Below are positions 35,701-45,490 of a DNA stretch of 64,000 nt, piece after piece. Position 1 is the stretch's first letter, and the number at the start of each line of letters is the position of its first letter. Origin of the DNA: CAWDMC01 sp963803295 (GTDB lineage Bacteria > Acidobacteriota > Terriglobia > UBA7540). The DNA lies in NCBI GenBank assembly GCA_963803295.1, contig CAWDMC010000004.1, forward strand, positions 248,001-312,000, read 5' to 3'. Both the position numbers and the translations under genes were made by a program. The notes beneath the pieces are model-generated. The model saw only the letters and a program-made list of their open reading frames with translations, searched no databases and was not told where the DNA came from.

Positions 35701-36807
35701 ATGAAGGCGATTGCAATCATTCCCGGCCGGGCACACAGCGCGCACCTGAGAGACGTCCCGAAACCAGCACTGGAGAACGTCCCAAATGGCCGGGGTGTGC
35801 TGGTAAAGGTGTTGCGCGTAGGAGTTGACGGCACCGATAAGGACATTCAAGGCGCCGGATACGGTAAAGCGCCGGAAGGTTGTGATTACCTGATCGAAGG
35901 GCACGAGAGTCTCGGGCGTGTGGAGGCAGTCGGATCGAATGTTCGCGGGATCGAAACTGGCGACTACGTAACGGCGACGGTGCGACGGCCAGGATCGAGC
36001 ATCTACGACAAGATCGGAACGTACGACATGACGACGGACGAAGTGTACTACGAGCGCGGCATCAATCTGAGGCACGGCTTCCTGACCGAATATTACGTGG
36101 ATGATCCGAAGTATATCGTCCGCGTTCCCGCAGAATTGAAAGACATAGCGGTGTTGATGGAGCCGTCGAGCATAGCGCAGAAAGCTATCACCCAGGCGTA
36201 CCGCATCCAGCAGCGGCTGCACGTGTGGCGTCCGAGCCGGGCTTGCGTGCTGGGCACAGGATCGCTGGGTTTGCTCAGCTCGCTCTTCCTGCGCCTGCGC
36301 GGCCTGGAGGTGACGGCCCTCGGTCTGGACGAGCGGCCCTATCTTAACGCCGACCTGCTTGACGAGATTGGCGCGCACTACCAAAGCACTCGCGAGATCT
36401 CATTGAGCCAAGCCTCCAAACAGTACGGTCCTTTCGATCTTATTCTTGAAGAAACAGGCTACTCGCCCCTCGTATTCGAAGCCATGAATGTTCTGGCGCG
36501 AAATGGCGTGCTGGTGTTGCTGAGCGTTACCGGCGGCGATCGCAAGGTGGAGATCCCAGCCGACAAGATTAACTTGGGATTCGTTTTGGGAAACAAGGTC
36601 GTGGTGGGCAGCGTCAACGCCAATCGTGAATATTTTGAGACCGGCGTGCGCGACCTGTCATATGCCGAATTGCAGTATCCTGGCTGGCTCAAGAAGCTGC
36701 TGACAAATCCCGTCAGCGGACTTGACAATTACGAGAGGTTGTTCGGCGAGCTCTTCGACGATAAGCGCGCCATCAAAGTGTTTTGTGAAGTGGCGCCTTT
36801 GGAATAG
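35701..36807 (+). CDS. Glucose/aldose 1-dehydrogenase, zinc MDR family
   Basis: The 368 residues resemble archaeal-type glucose dehydrogenases that oxidise glucose to gluconolactone with NAD(P). The catalytic zinc region reads VDGTDKDI, with Asp43 in place of the usual cysteine as in halophilic enzymes, and EGHESLG (His68, Glu69). The Rossmann motif is VLGTGSLGLL. The structural-zinc lobe seems reduced. GGAGGG lies before the ATG at 35701. The gene follows the glucosidase, so the pair could release and oxidise glucose by a non-phosphorylative route. Actual sugar specificity is inferred. Confidence 0.85.
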   Translation: MKAIAIIPGRAHSAHLRDVPKPALENVPNGRGVLVKVLRVGVDGTDKDIQGAGYGKAPEGCDYLIEGHESLGRVEAVGSNVRGIETGDYVTATVRRPGSSIYDKIGTYDMTTDEVYYERGINLRHGFLTEYYVDDPKYIVRVPAELKDIAVLMEPSSIAQKAITQAYRIQQRLHVWRPSRACVLGTGSLGLLSSLFLRLRGLEVTALGLDERPYLNADLLDEIGAHYQSTREISLSQASKQYGPFDLILEETGYSPLVFEAMNVLARNGVLVLLSVTGGDRKVEIPADKINLGFVLGNKVVVGSVNANREYFETGVRDLSYAELQYPGWLKKLLTNPVSGLDNYERLFGELFDDKRAIKVFCEVAPLE

Positions 36808-36830
36808 TGACTGGCGATAGATCTGTTCTA

Positions 36831-36949
36831 TTGAGTATTACAAATCATAGTGACGGCCTTACTGTAGCGCCGGTGTCCCCACCGGCGTTTTCGGCGCTGA
36901 GAACAGCACCGTTATAAGGTTGAGCATCACTGTGATTTGAATGCTCAGT
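36831..36949. repeat. MITE-like repeat, copy 1 (119 bp)
   Basis: The left end TTGAGTATTACAAATCA and the right end (complement) match imperfectly as terminal inverted repeats. The inner part contains an eight-bp hairpin CGCCGGTG-TCCC-CACCGGCG at 36868-36887. No coding capacity is present. The second copy is at 58001-58143. A TA precedes the left end here; the right flank is TG. Confidence 0.75.
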
Positions 36950-37002
36950 GATAGGACGCCACCGAGGGCCCCCACCATTCGCGATTATCTGCGGGCCTGC
37001 GA

Positions 37003-37779
37003 TTACCTGCCTGGCCGGCGCATTTGTACTGTGAACGGCGTGGTCAAAGTGAATGACACCTGGCTTTCGGGCGCCAGTACGATTTCCTTCTTGCCGGTCA
37101 ACGCGGCTCCGGCCGCTCCCGCCCCGCCGCCTGCCAGAGCTCCAATTGCCGCTCCCTTGCCTTTGCCCGCGAGGGCTCCGATCACCGCGCCGACGGCGGC
37201 GCCACCGCCCAGTGCCACTTCATTCCGTTTCTTGTGGGATTCCCCCTTCTTGCTCCAGGTACTGGTGGAGATCTCTACCGGCCCGCCACTCGCGGGGGTA
37301 ATGGAAACAAGGGTTAGGCCAAGTTCGGCGGGGCGGTTCAGACGCCCGGAGCTGACCACGTGCGTTACTCGGCCAGATACGTTACTACCCACCGGCGCGA
37401 TTTCGACCCCGTTCACGACCAGCGCAGAGGCTAAGGTGCCGTTGAAGCTAGAGCCTTCAGACGCCGTCTTCGTACTGATGGAGTCAGCCAGCCGTACCGC
37501 CAAAGCCGTGCCTTGGGGGACGGTCATGGTTGCGACTGCCGGTTCGGCCGGCTTCCGCTCCCGCTCCGATTGGCCCGGTTCCTCGGATCCTGGCTCGCGG
37601 GACCTTGTTGTTTCGCTTCGTTTGTGCTTCTTCGCTGTCGCCGATTCACCCTGACCAGATTCGTTCTGATTTTCGTCGGATTGCGAAGTTTGGCTTCCAC
37701 TACCGTGACACGCTACGAGGATGGACAGGAGTCCCAGAATCACTGTCAGTGACAGGATAAATTGAATTCTTCGCTTCAT
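37003..37779 (-). CDS. Glycine-zipper lipoprotein of unknown function
   Basis: A 258-residue envelope protein. The N-terminus has a lipoprotein signal (SILVACHGS, with lipid-modified Cys24). A charged, repetitive linker (KKHKRSETTRSREPGSEE) follows to about residue 80. Then comes a folded domain with VPQGTALAVRLADSISTKTA. Near residue 190 a glycine zipper (GGAAVGAVIGALAGKGKGAA) could insert into a membrane. The C-terminus is PESQVSFTLTTPFTVQ. No enzymatic motif is seen. It is probably outer-membrane associated. Confidence 0.7.
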   Translation of the reverse strand: MKRRIQFILSLTVILGLLSILVACHGSGSQTSQSDENQNESGQGESATAKKHKRSETTRSREPGSEEPGQSERERKPAEPAVATMTVPQGTALAVRLADSISTKTASEGSSFNGTLASALVVNGVEIAPVGSNVSGRVTHVVSSGRLNRPAELGLTLVSITPASGGPVEISTSTWSKKGESHKKRNEVALGGGAAVGAVIGALAGKGKGAAIGALAGGGAGAAGAALTGKKEIVLAPESQVSFTLTTPFTVQMRRPGR

Positions 37780-38089
37780 TCGGACCTCCCCTTGCGGCGG
37801 GCTAGACTCCCCCCGGCTTTTTGCCAGGAGACTTTTCTGCAGACGGCGGATGGGCCTACGTCTGCGTCAAGAAGGCGCAGCTCATTGGTTCTTCGGTTCT
37901 TTCCTCGCATCGAGATTCCACCATAATCTTATGCACCACTTGACGGGTAGCCGCAAGGGTTTTGTGACGCCCCGTCCGCTCATTCCGGCTCATCCGCCGC
38001 CGCGCGCGCGCGCCTTGTCAGCTCCTCCTCCGAACGGTAGACTAGGATTTACGGTACTTTTCGTCTGACATCCGAGCGCGAGGAGTTTC
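37780..38089. other. Divergent intergenic region, no gene seen
   Basis: It lies between the leftward lipoprotein gene and the rightward S9 peptidase gene, so both promoters should be here. A run of alternating CG (around 38002-38014) and GAGGAG just before the peptidase ATG are the only clear marks. No RNA gene or frame of protein-like composition is seen. Confidence 0.4.
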
Positions 38090-40159
38090 ATGTCCAAAAG
38101 GCTTGCCAAGCTCGCAGCCATTCTGTTCTCAGCTTCGATTCAGATTGTCGGATGCTTCTTTCTCCAACTGCGCGTGCAGGCCGCACCTGGGAACGCCGAG
38201 CTCGAACCTTTGATCAGCGGTCTTTTCATGACTCAGACGTTCAAGCAGGCCGCCATATCGCCAGATGGCACTCATGTCGCCTGGGTCGAACAACTGCGCC
38301 TGAGTGATGGAACCCCTTCAAACAACAGCGCCATTTACGTGGAGGATTTGCGTACTATCTCAGCGCAGCCGTGCCGCGTCTCGGCCGCGAGCGATGGAAA
38401 TGATGCCGACGAGTCTAATGTGGCGTGGTCTCCAGACAGTCATGCCCTGGCGTTCCTCTCTGACGCATCTACAGGAGACGGCACGCAGTCCGGCCAATCG
38501 GAGCTTTACTTGGCGAACGTCGCCGGTTGTGGTTCGCAGAAGCGCCGCGTCGGCCCGTCTCGCAAGCTTACAAATCTCACCGGGTATCTAGCGGAGCCGC
38601 AGTGGTCGCCGGACGGACGCAGCGTGGCCTTGCTGTTCATCGCCAATGCACCGCGCGCTGCCGGTCCGCTCGAGCCCATGACGCTTCCGTCTGGCGAGAT
38701 CTCCGAGAAGATCTACGAACAGCGAATCGCCTTGGTTGATACTATCTCGGGAAACACGCGCGAGGTTTCACCATCTAACCTCTACGTCTACGAATACGAC
38801 TGGTCGCCCGACGGCAAGAGCTTTGTCGCCACCGCCGCGCCGGGCTCGGGAGACAACAACTGGTGGATCGCTCAGCTTTACATCATCAGCGCAGGCACCG
38901 GCGAAGCGCGCTCCATCTACAAGCCGCCCGAGTCTGTAAGCCAGATCGCCGAGCCGCACTGGTCGCCCGATGGACGCGAGATCGCCTTTATCGGCGGGCT
39001 CATGAGCGATCAGGGATCGAACGGCGGAGACGTGTTCGTGATTGCTCGCGACGGAGGCGAGGTTCGCAACGTTACCCCTGATCTAAAGGCTTCTGCCAGC
39101 TGGCTCACCTGGACTTCGCCCAGGCAAATTCTGTTCACCGAAAATGTGGATGGCCAGAGCGGTGTCGCCACCGTGGATGCGGAGACGCGCTCCATCACCA
39201 CGCTATGGACCAGTCCCGAGTCGATCAACGTCAGCGGCTGGGGCGTGAATCTCTCGCTCGCCCGGGATGGCCGAAACTCGGCCGTACTTCGCGAGTCCTT
39301 TGGCGCTCCGCCGGAGGTTTGGGCCGGCCCGATCGGCCAGTGGCGTGCGATCACCCATGTGAATCAGGATCTCCATCCTGCCTGGGGTAAGGCCGAAAGC
39401 ATTCACTGGACCAGCGACGGGCTACGCGTGCAGGGGTGGCTTCTTTACCCTTTACACTACGATACGGCCCGGCGCTATCCCCTGGTGGTCTCGGTGCACG
39501 GAGGTCCGGGGGCGGCCGAGCCCTCCAGTTGGCCCGGCGCTTTCTATAACACTTCAGTGCTGTCGGGCCAGGACTATTTCGTACTCTATCCCAATCCTCG
39601 GGGCAGCTTCGGTCAAGGTGAGAGCTTTGTGCGGGCTAACGTCAAGGATTTCGGCTACGGCGATTTGCGCGACATCCTGGCCGGTGTTGATGAAGTGCTT
39701 AGAACACTTCCGGTAGATAGCCACCGATTGGGCATTACTGGATGGAGCTATGGCGGATTCATGACCATGTGGGCGGTGACCCAGACCCACCGGTTTCGGG
39801 CGGCCGTATCCGGCGCCGGGATCAGCAACTGGAAGAGCTACTACGGCGAGAACGACATCGACCAATGGATGATTCCCTTCTTCGGTGCCTCTGTTTATGA
39901 TGACCCGCAGGTGTATGCCCACAGCTCGCCGATCGATTTTATCAAGCAGGCCAGGACGCCTACGCTGGTGGTGGTGGGCGATCGCGATGGCGAATGCCCA
40001 ACCCCACAATCCTTTGAATTTTGGCACGCGCTCAAAACCCTAAGCGTGCCCACCAGCCTGGTTGTCTACCCGGATGAAGGACACCGGATCTGGCAGCCGG
40101 CGCACGTCCGCGACATCATCAGGCGGCAAGTGGATTGGTTTAATCGCTATTTAAAGTAA
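38090..40159 (+). CDS. Secreted S9-family (prolyl-oligopeptidase/acylaminoacyl-type) peptidase
   Basis: The signal peptide (AKLAAILFSASIQIVGCFFL) is followed by a seven-bladed propeller built from WSPDG-type repeats (AISPDGTHVAWVEQL, EPQWSPDGRSVALL, YDWSPDGKSFVATA, EPHWSPDGREIAFI). The C-terminal alpha/beta hydrolase holds the triad Ser553 (GWSYGGFM), Asp633 (VGDRDGECP) and His665 (DEGHRIW). GAGGAG precedes the ATG. S9 peptidases cleave short peptides after proline or release acylated residues; the precise activity is not shown. The gene is followed closely by otsB. Confidence 0.92.
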   Translation: MSKRLAKLAAILFSASIQIVGCFFLQLRVQAAPGNAELEPLISGLFMTQTFKQAAISPDGTHVAWVEQLRLSDGTPSNNSAIYVEDLRTISAQPCRVSAASDGNDADESNVAWSPDSHALAFLSDASTGDGTQSGQSELYLANVAGCGSQKRRVGPSRKLTNLTGYLAEPQWSPDGRSVALLFIANAPRAAGPLEPMTLPSGEISEKIYEQRIALVDTISGNTREVSPSNLYVYEYDWSPDGKSFVATAAPGSGDNNWWIAQLYIISAGTGEARSIYKPPESVSQIAEPHWSPDGREIAFIGGLMSDQGSNGGDVFVIARDGGEVRNVTPDLKASASWLTWTSPRQILFTENVDGQSGVATVDAETRSITTLWTSPESINVSGWGVNLSLARDGRNSAVLRESFGAPPEVWAGPIGQWRAITHVNQDLHPAWGKAESIHWTSDGLRVQGWLLYPLHYDTARRYPLVVSVHGGPGAAEPSSWPGAFYNTSVLSGQDYFVLYPNPRGSFGQGESFVRANVKDFGYGDLRDILAGVDEVLRTLPVDSHRLGITGWSYGGFMTMWAVTQTHRFRAAVSGAGISNWKSYYGENDIDQWMIPFFGASVYDDPQVYAHSSPIDFIKQARTPTLVVVGDRDGECPTPQSFEFWHALKTLSVPTSLVVYPDEGHRIWQPAHVRDIIRRQVDWFNRYLK

Positions 40160-40210
40160 GCCGTCGAGCTCAACCGTCATCCGGCGGTAGCGTTGCTTGG
40201 AGGACGTTAC

Positions 40211-41044
40211 ATGCAAGATTCCGTCACCACTACCGACGGCCCCATCGCTCGATGGCCCCCTGCCTCAATACTTGATCTCCCTTCGGCTCTCGATCGCTTC
40301 GACGATATCGCGGGGCGAATAGGCCCTAAGCGTCTCGCAATGTTTCTCGATTACGACGGTACGCTGACCCCGATTGTCGATCACCCAGAGAACGCGCTGC
40401 TGGCCGATCGCACCCGCGAGACGATCAGCCGTTTGAGCCGGCGCTGCCTCGTGGCGATCATCAGTGGACGCGATCTCGAAAGTCTTCGGCACCTCGTGAG
40501 CCTTGACCGCCTCTATTACGCGGGCAGCCACGGATTCGACATCGAGGGACCAGAGGATTCCGGCGTCGAGCACCAAGTCGGACTCGCCTTTCTGCCCGCC
40601 CTCGACCGTGCCGAAGCAGAAGTCGCGGCGGCCCTCAGCGGGATCGAAGGCGTGCTGATCGAGCGCAAGAAGTTTGCCGTCGCCGTTCATTACCGCAAGG
40701 TACAACGCCAGGAGATCGGCCGCGTGCGGCAGCTCGTCGAGAAGGCTTTAGCCGCTAGTCCGTCTTTGCACATGGCTTCGAATAAGAAGGTATTTGAGCT
40801 GCTACCGCGCCTCCGCTGGGATAAGGGCGCGTCGATAATATGGCTGCTCCAGAGACTTGGACTCGACGCGCCGGACGTTCTGCCGATTTGCCTGGGCGAC
40901 GATCAGACTGACGAGCACGCATTTCGCGCCATCAGGGATCGCGGCATCGCCATTGTGGTCAGCGAAGAATCTCGCTTGAGTGCGGCAACCTACCGGCTGA
41001 AAAACCCAGCGGAGACCGAAACGTTCCTAAGCCGGCTGATCTAG
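40211..41044 (+). CDS. otsB: Trehalose-6-phosphate phosphatase
   Basis: A HAD-superfamily phosphatase that makes trehalose from trehalose-6-phosphate. Motif I is MFLDYDGTLTPI, motif II is VAIISGRD, and the substrate-loop segment YAGSHGFDIEGP is present. Motif IV reads LGDDQTDEHAF. The length of about 277 is normal. The ATG at 40211 has GGAGG seven bases upstream; an in-frame TTG at 40193 is less likely. otsA is not in this window. Confidence 0.9.
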   Translation: MQDSVTTTDGPIARWPPASILDLPSALDRFDDIAGRIGPKRLAMFLDYDGTLTPIVDHPENALLADRTRETISRLSRRCLVAIISGRDLESLRHLVSLDRLYYAGSHGFDIEGPEDSGVEHQVGLAFLPALDRAEAEVAAALSGIEGVLIERKKFAVAVHYRKVQRQEIGRVRQLVEKALAASPSLHMASNKKVFELLPRLRWDKGASIIWLLQRLGLDAPDVLPICLGDDQTDEHAFRAIRDRGIAIVVSEESRLSAATYRLKNPAETETFLSRLI

Positions 41045-41080
41045 TTAGCGGTAGCTGGTGCCGCATCGAAATTGCTTGGC

Positions 41081-42160
41081 CTATAATTCGTCGAGCGCCA
41101 TTTCCAGGCGCTTCAAACCCTCCTTCAGTACCTCCGTTGGACCGCCCATGCCTAGGCGAAAGTGCTCGGGCATTTCGAAGAAGCGGCCGGGCACGATTGA
41201 CGTTTCGTACTGATCGCGTAGGATCTGGAAGAGGCGTTCAACGTCTTCTTGTCTTGACTTCCTTTTCAGTCGCGGCGCCACGATGGTTCCGAAGGGCGGC
41301 CACATGGTTTCGAGGTCTTGCCGCGATTGGAGGAACGCACGCGTCCTCACCCGATTGCTTTGCAGCAGGATCTGCGAACGCCTGGCGATCTGGCCCAGAT
41401 GATCGAGAGCCATCACACTGAGCCTCTCGGCCGGATGCGCCGGCGAGACGCCGAAGAGATCGTTGAGCCGCCATATGCGATGCGCCAGGTGCGGCTCGGC
41501 CAGGATCCATCCGCAGCGCAAAGGCCCCAACCCGTATGCTTTGGTGAGGCTGCTGGTGACAATGAAGGTCTCCGGATCCAAACCAAAGGCTGAGGACAAG
41601 GTGCGCCGAAAATCCATTTCCAGGTAAACTTCGTCCACCAAAACGCGAGCGTTTGCCTGCCGGGCCATCTCGCCGATGTTGCGCAGTGCGGACTCCTCAA
41701 CCGCCAATCCGGTGGGATTGTGCAGGTTGGTCAGAACGATAAGGCGGGTGGCCGGGGTCAGGCGGCTTTCCACGTAGGACGGGTCGATCCCGAAGTCTCC
41801 GCCAACGTCTCTGGGGAACCGCCGGACCACCGCCCCCAGGTACGACGCCAGATTAAGCAGTGGCTCGTAGGTCGGCTTTTCGATCAGGACCTCGTCGCCC
41901 GGTTCGAGGACGGCCGCCATGGCCAGGTGATTCGCCATGGAGGTGCCGTTTGCCGCCACCACGCATTCGGCCGAAACGCCACATTTCGCTGCCAGACGCT
42001 CGGTCAAGGGCGGGTAGCCGTAGGGGCTGTCGCCGTTGGGGTCAAGATCCTCGAGGCTCAAGGGCAGTTCCCTCAGGGGATATGACGCCACACCGCTCGT
42101 CGCCAGATTGAAACGCGCGTCCGACCGGAGCTTGGAAAACTCGATATAGGGAGAACCCAT
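41081..42160 (-). CDS. PLP-dependent aminotransferase, class I/II
   Basis: A 359-residue fold-type-I enzyme. Key segments are TSGVASYPLR, YGYPPLTERLAAK, the substrate-cofactor loop NLHNPTGLAVEE, LVDEVYLEMDF and the PLP lysine in SSLTKAYGLGPLRCGW. It resembles aspartate/aromatic aminotransferase relatives, but the substrate cannot be deduced. The stop is followed by a short gap to otsB, which converges with it. No ribosome site is obvious before the ATG at 42160. Confidence 0.85.
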   Translation of the reverse strand: MGSPYIEFSKLRSDARFNLATSGVASYPLRELPLSLEDLDPNGDSPYGYPPLTERLAAKCGVSAECVVAANGTSMANHLAMAAVLEPGDEVLIEKPTYEPLLNLASYLGAVVRRFPRDVGGDFGIDPSYVESRLTPATRLIVLTNLHNPTGLAVEESALRNIGEMARQANARVLVDEVYLEMDFRRTLSSAFGLDPETFIVTSSLTKAYGLGPLRCGWILAEPHLAHRIWRLNDLFGVSPAHPAERLSVMALDHLGQIARRSQILLQSNRVRTRAFLQSRQDLETMWPPFGTIVAPRLKRKSRQEDVERLFQILRDQYETSIVPGRFFEMPEHFRLGMGGPTEVLKEGLKRLEMALDEL

Positions 42161-42234
42161 CGCAATGCGGAATAGGCCGTTCGAGAGCGATCCACCCGCT
42201 TCTAACCGGCCTCTGGTGAACCATAGATACTCAT

Positions 42235-44961
42235 CTAATACCGCGCTTGTGTCAAGCGACCGGCCGTGTCACCTCGCAGCCACACGTAGAGCGGCGCGCG
42301 CGGCGAAGGAGGCGGCCAAGGCAGTGCGATTTCGACCGTCTGCTCCCCTGCCGATCCTCCCGGTACTGCCGTGGCAATACCTTGCACCGGGAATCCGGTC
42401 TGCGGCTCCCAGCCGGCCTTCTCGATGGTTTGCAGGTCCCAGCCTGTCAGTAGGCCATCGTAAAGTGAAGTGCCGGTCTTCTGGTCGCTAAGGGTGAATT
42501 TTTCGATTCGCGGCACGCGCACCAGCCGGCCCAGGTTGTAGGGGTCCGAGGTGCCGGTGCTGTCTGCGGTCACGCTCATGGTCAATTGACAACCCGATTC
42601 ACCCACCATCGCCGGATCGAGCGAAAGGAATAGCGCGCCGTTTCCCGCCAGGTCCAATTGCGCGCCGCCGTTGCGGTCACCGGGATGGAGTTCCACCGCC
42701 TGGCGCATGTCGGCGGCATTCGCACAGGCAATCCCGACCGAAGGACGCTTGCCGGCGTTTTCAGCCTGGATCGAGAAACTAACTACCGCGCCCGCCGGCA
42801 TTTCCCCCGGACGCAGTTCTAGATCCACCTTGCTTGAAAACGACTGCCGTATGCCGGCAATGCGCGGCCGGGGTCCGGCAACTTCCACGGCATTGGGGAT
42901 CTGCAGTGCCTGATGCAGGCCTTCGAGGGTTGCTTCCGCCGGTAGGATCGCGCCCACCTTGGCGGAGGGCTGAAGTTTCAGCGTGACCTGGCGCTCCGTC
43001 AAGTCGTGGGCGCCGGGCGGCGCCGGAGCGAGATCCCAGGTGGCGCCGCTGCTGGTGATCTTCTCGATGCGTTCGAGTCCCGAACCGCGAAGCACAAGTG
43101 CCTGCTCGGGCTGACCCAAGTTGGCTCGCAACGGCAGCCGCTCCAGCTTGGGATCGGGCGGATGAATCTCGATCGGTATAGTGCTGCTCTTTCCGTTCGA
43201 TTGCGCGAGTTCTAGCTGGTAAGCACCCGCAGCGAGGCCCCGAGTGTCGATGCGGGTGGTCAGGTTCGTCTTGTCACCACCAGTGACACTTTTGCCCAGG
43301 GCGAAAGGGAGTGTTTTTCTCGCACCCTCCTCCTCGTCACCCCCCAGATCGGCCGGATGCACAAGTGTCACTTTCTTGACAAACTCGAAATTGGTCCCGG
43401 CTAGAGTCACAGGGACAGTGCCGCTCCCCACAACCAAGCGGTCTTCGGACTCTGGTGTCAGCCGCGCCTTACCCAGATCGCCAAAAGGCAACACGTCTAC
43501 CGGACCCGCCACTTCGAAGGGCTGCCAATCCCAGCTTGCCGCCAGACGGTACTCGCCGGGCTCCAGCTTCACATTGGTCAAGTCAAGGGACAGATCTTGG
43601 GCTGATTCCACTTTAACGGGCACTGGCAACTGCGGCGCCTTCTTGGCGGCAATCTGCGTTTCCGTCGAGGGCGCTTTGGCCGGCTCGCTCCCAGAGGAAG
43701 TAGAACCAGGGAAACCTGCCTTCTCCTTCTCGTCCGTGTTCTCTTTGCCGGCTGCCGCGACTGGAACCAGTTGCCAGTTTCGCGCCCGGGTGAGCAGTTT
43801 CGACTGCGCCGGCGTCGAGCGGATGGCAACCGTGGACTTGGCGCCTAGAGGCAGACGTGTCACCGAGGCCAGTGCCACCGACGGCGGCGGCGCGTCCGGA
43901 ACTCGCAGCATCCAGAGATAGGCCAGCTGGGTACGCGATCTGGGCGGTGCAAACTTGGCGCACATGATCACCGCCCCTGGGGTGGCGGAGGGCGTGGGTA
44001 GGGTAAAAGCGGCGCGAAAATCGGTGTCGGGAAATACCAGGGTTCGCAAATTCACCACCAAGGCCGCGCCTCCCGCGGCAAGACCTACCGGCGTCCCCAG
44101 GAAGAGCGATGCCACTGAGCCCGCGAGGCCGGCGGATTGCTCGACGGTGCCGGCGCGGCTCGCATTGAGAGGATCGTAAGTAGAGAGCGTGGGCAGGACG
44201 GCGCGCAGCAGCAGGTCAGCTTGCTGATCGGTGGGCACGGCGGGGTCGAGCCTGGGCATCATTACGCCGTATTGCGATCCGAATCCCGCCAAGGCCGCAT
44301 TCATCTGGCCTCCCGAGGCTTGCGAGGCGTCCTGCTGTTGCAGCAGTTCCACCAGGGCCTGGACGGTGGAGGTCTCTTGCGCATAGTCCGCCAGCTGGCT
44401 GAGCAGTTCCGGATTCTTCTCCATGAGGGAGCTGACTTTCTTCACGTTCAGCCCGTGGGGACCGAATACGACGCCTACGGCTACCGCGCGCACGGTGACG
44501 TCCCACTCCGCGAGCGCGGCAGCGGGCTTGGCTTCGAGCACCTCGAGATTCGCGCCTTTCTTCTCCTGCTCCTTTTTCTCCTTACCCTTCTTCTTTTCTC
44601 CCTTACCTGCGGGCTGATCATCGGAGTCGTTCCGGAAGGGAACCAGGATAATCGCCACCCTGGCCTTGGTTTTCAGTTCGTCCGGAACACGGATTGGCTC
44701 ATATTTCAGGCGATCGCCTGGCTCCAGGCGATTCACCGCGCTTAGGGGAATCGCCGGCCCGCCCCCGGGCGGTTCCACTAACAAACGGAAGCGCGAAACC
44801 GGCGCGCTCCCCACGCAAATCGGCCGCGGAGTGACGGGAGTGGAAGTCGACAAGGCCTGATCGGCATCGTCAGAAGGAAAGACGGGATCGGAACCCTGCA
44901 GTAGAACAGCGGTCGCGATAATGGCTGAAATCACTAAGATAATCGGCAGAATCCGTTTCAT
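42235..44961 (-). CDS. Large secreted protein of unknown function
   Basis: The 908 residues begin with a signal or anchor (MKRILPIILVISAIIATAVL). After a low-complexity Lys/Glu run (GKGEKKKGKEKKEQEKKG near residues 123-140) there is a helical region (ALVELLQQQDASQASGG) and a hydrophobic segment (GLAGSVASLFLGTPVGLA). The C-terminal half is beta-rich, with repeats such as VTLAGTNFEFVKKVTL and LVLRGSGLERIEKI that resemble IPT/TIG-like modules. I do not recognise the family. It is probably on the cell surface. It lies alone between an aminotransferase and a repeat-rich spacer. Confidence 0.7.
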   Translation of the reverse strand: MKRILPIILVISAIIATAVLLQGSDPVFPSDDADQALSTSTPVTPRPICVGSAPVSRFRLLVEPPGGGPAIPLSAVNRLEPGDRLKYEPIRVPDELKTKARVAIILVPFRNDSDDQPAGKGEKKKGKEKKEQEKKGANLEVLEAKPAAALAEWDVTVRAVAVGVVFGPHGLNVKKVSSLMEKNPELLSQLADYAQETSTVQALVELLQQQDASQASGGQMNAALAGFGSQYGVMMPRLDPAVPTDQQADLLLRAVLPTLSTYDPLNASRAGTVEQSAGLAGSVASLFLGTPVGLAAGGAALVVNLRTLVFPDTDFRAAFTLPTPSATPGAVIMCAKFAPPRSRTQLAYLWMLRVPDAPPPSVALASVTRLPLGAKSTVAIRSTPAQSKLLTRARNWQLVPVAAAGKENTDEKEKAGFPGSTSSGSEPAKAPSTETQIAAKKAPQLPVPVKVESAQDLSLDLTNVKLEPGEYRLAASWDWQPFEVAGPVDVLPFGDLGKARLTPESEDRLVVGSGTVPVTLAGTNFEFVKKVTLVHPADLGGDEEEGARKTLPFALGKSVTGGDKTNLTTRIDTRGLAAGAYQLELAQSNGKSSTIPIEIHPPDPKLERLPLRANLGQPEQALVLRGSGLERIEKITSSGATWDLAPAPPGAHDLTERQVTLKLQPSAKVGAILPAEATLEGLHQALQIPNAVEVAGPRPRIAGIRQSFSSKVDLELRPGEMPAGAVVSFSIQAENAGKRPSVGIACANAADMRQAVELHPGDRNGGAQLDLAGNGALFLSLDPAMVGESGCQLTMSVTADSTGTSDPYNLGRLVRVPRIEKFTLSDQKTGTSLYDGLLTGWDLQTIEKAGWEPQTGFPVQGIATAVPGGSAGEQTVEIALPWPPPSPRAPLYVWLRGDTAGRLTQARY

Positions 44962-45298
44962 GAGTCACACGGAGTTCCCTTAGTTGGGAGTCCTGAACCT
45001 CCTGGCAGAGATGGTCAGCGCAGCTTCTGGCACGCCGCGCACGGGCTTGCTTGTTATCATATGGGATGCAAGTTTCGGACGGAATGCTGTAAGAAACAAA
45101 GAGTTGCCGAAATAATCTTCCAAAATTCGATGGGGAACTGGGGCCCGCGAACGCGCTTCGGTAGAGGATCATTCCCGATTGCTCCCTGCCTTGGTCACCC
45201 GTCATTGATTGACCTTCAATGGAGGTCGACCGCCCGTCTCCATTATCTCTCGTATTTCGCGCCAGTCGCCCAGGAATACGGCCGAAACGATCCTTCTT

Positions 45299-45329
45299 TT
45301 TGTTTTCAATGGCATCGTGGGTCCGTTTC
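45299..45329 (-). repeat. KRTHDxxENK-type intergenic repeat, unit 1
   Basis: A 31-base unit starting TTTGTTTTCAA and ending CATCGTGGGTCCGTTTC on the plus strand. It differs from the unit at 45491-45521 at two positions. On the minus strand it encodes PKRTHDAIENK. Confidence 0.55.
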
Positions 45330-45490
45330 GGCGTATTTTGCTTCCGTGCCTGCTGAAGCTGCGCTCTCCTTATCTGTCGGCTGCCCATACGCTTCAGGGT
45401 CTTCTTGTTGAGCTGGCATAGTCTGCTTTCCGCCCTTACGAACATCCGATCTTTTTGCCCTTACCACCTCCTGTTTTGCAAACGCGCCTC

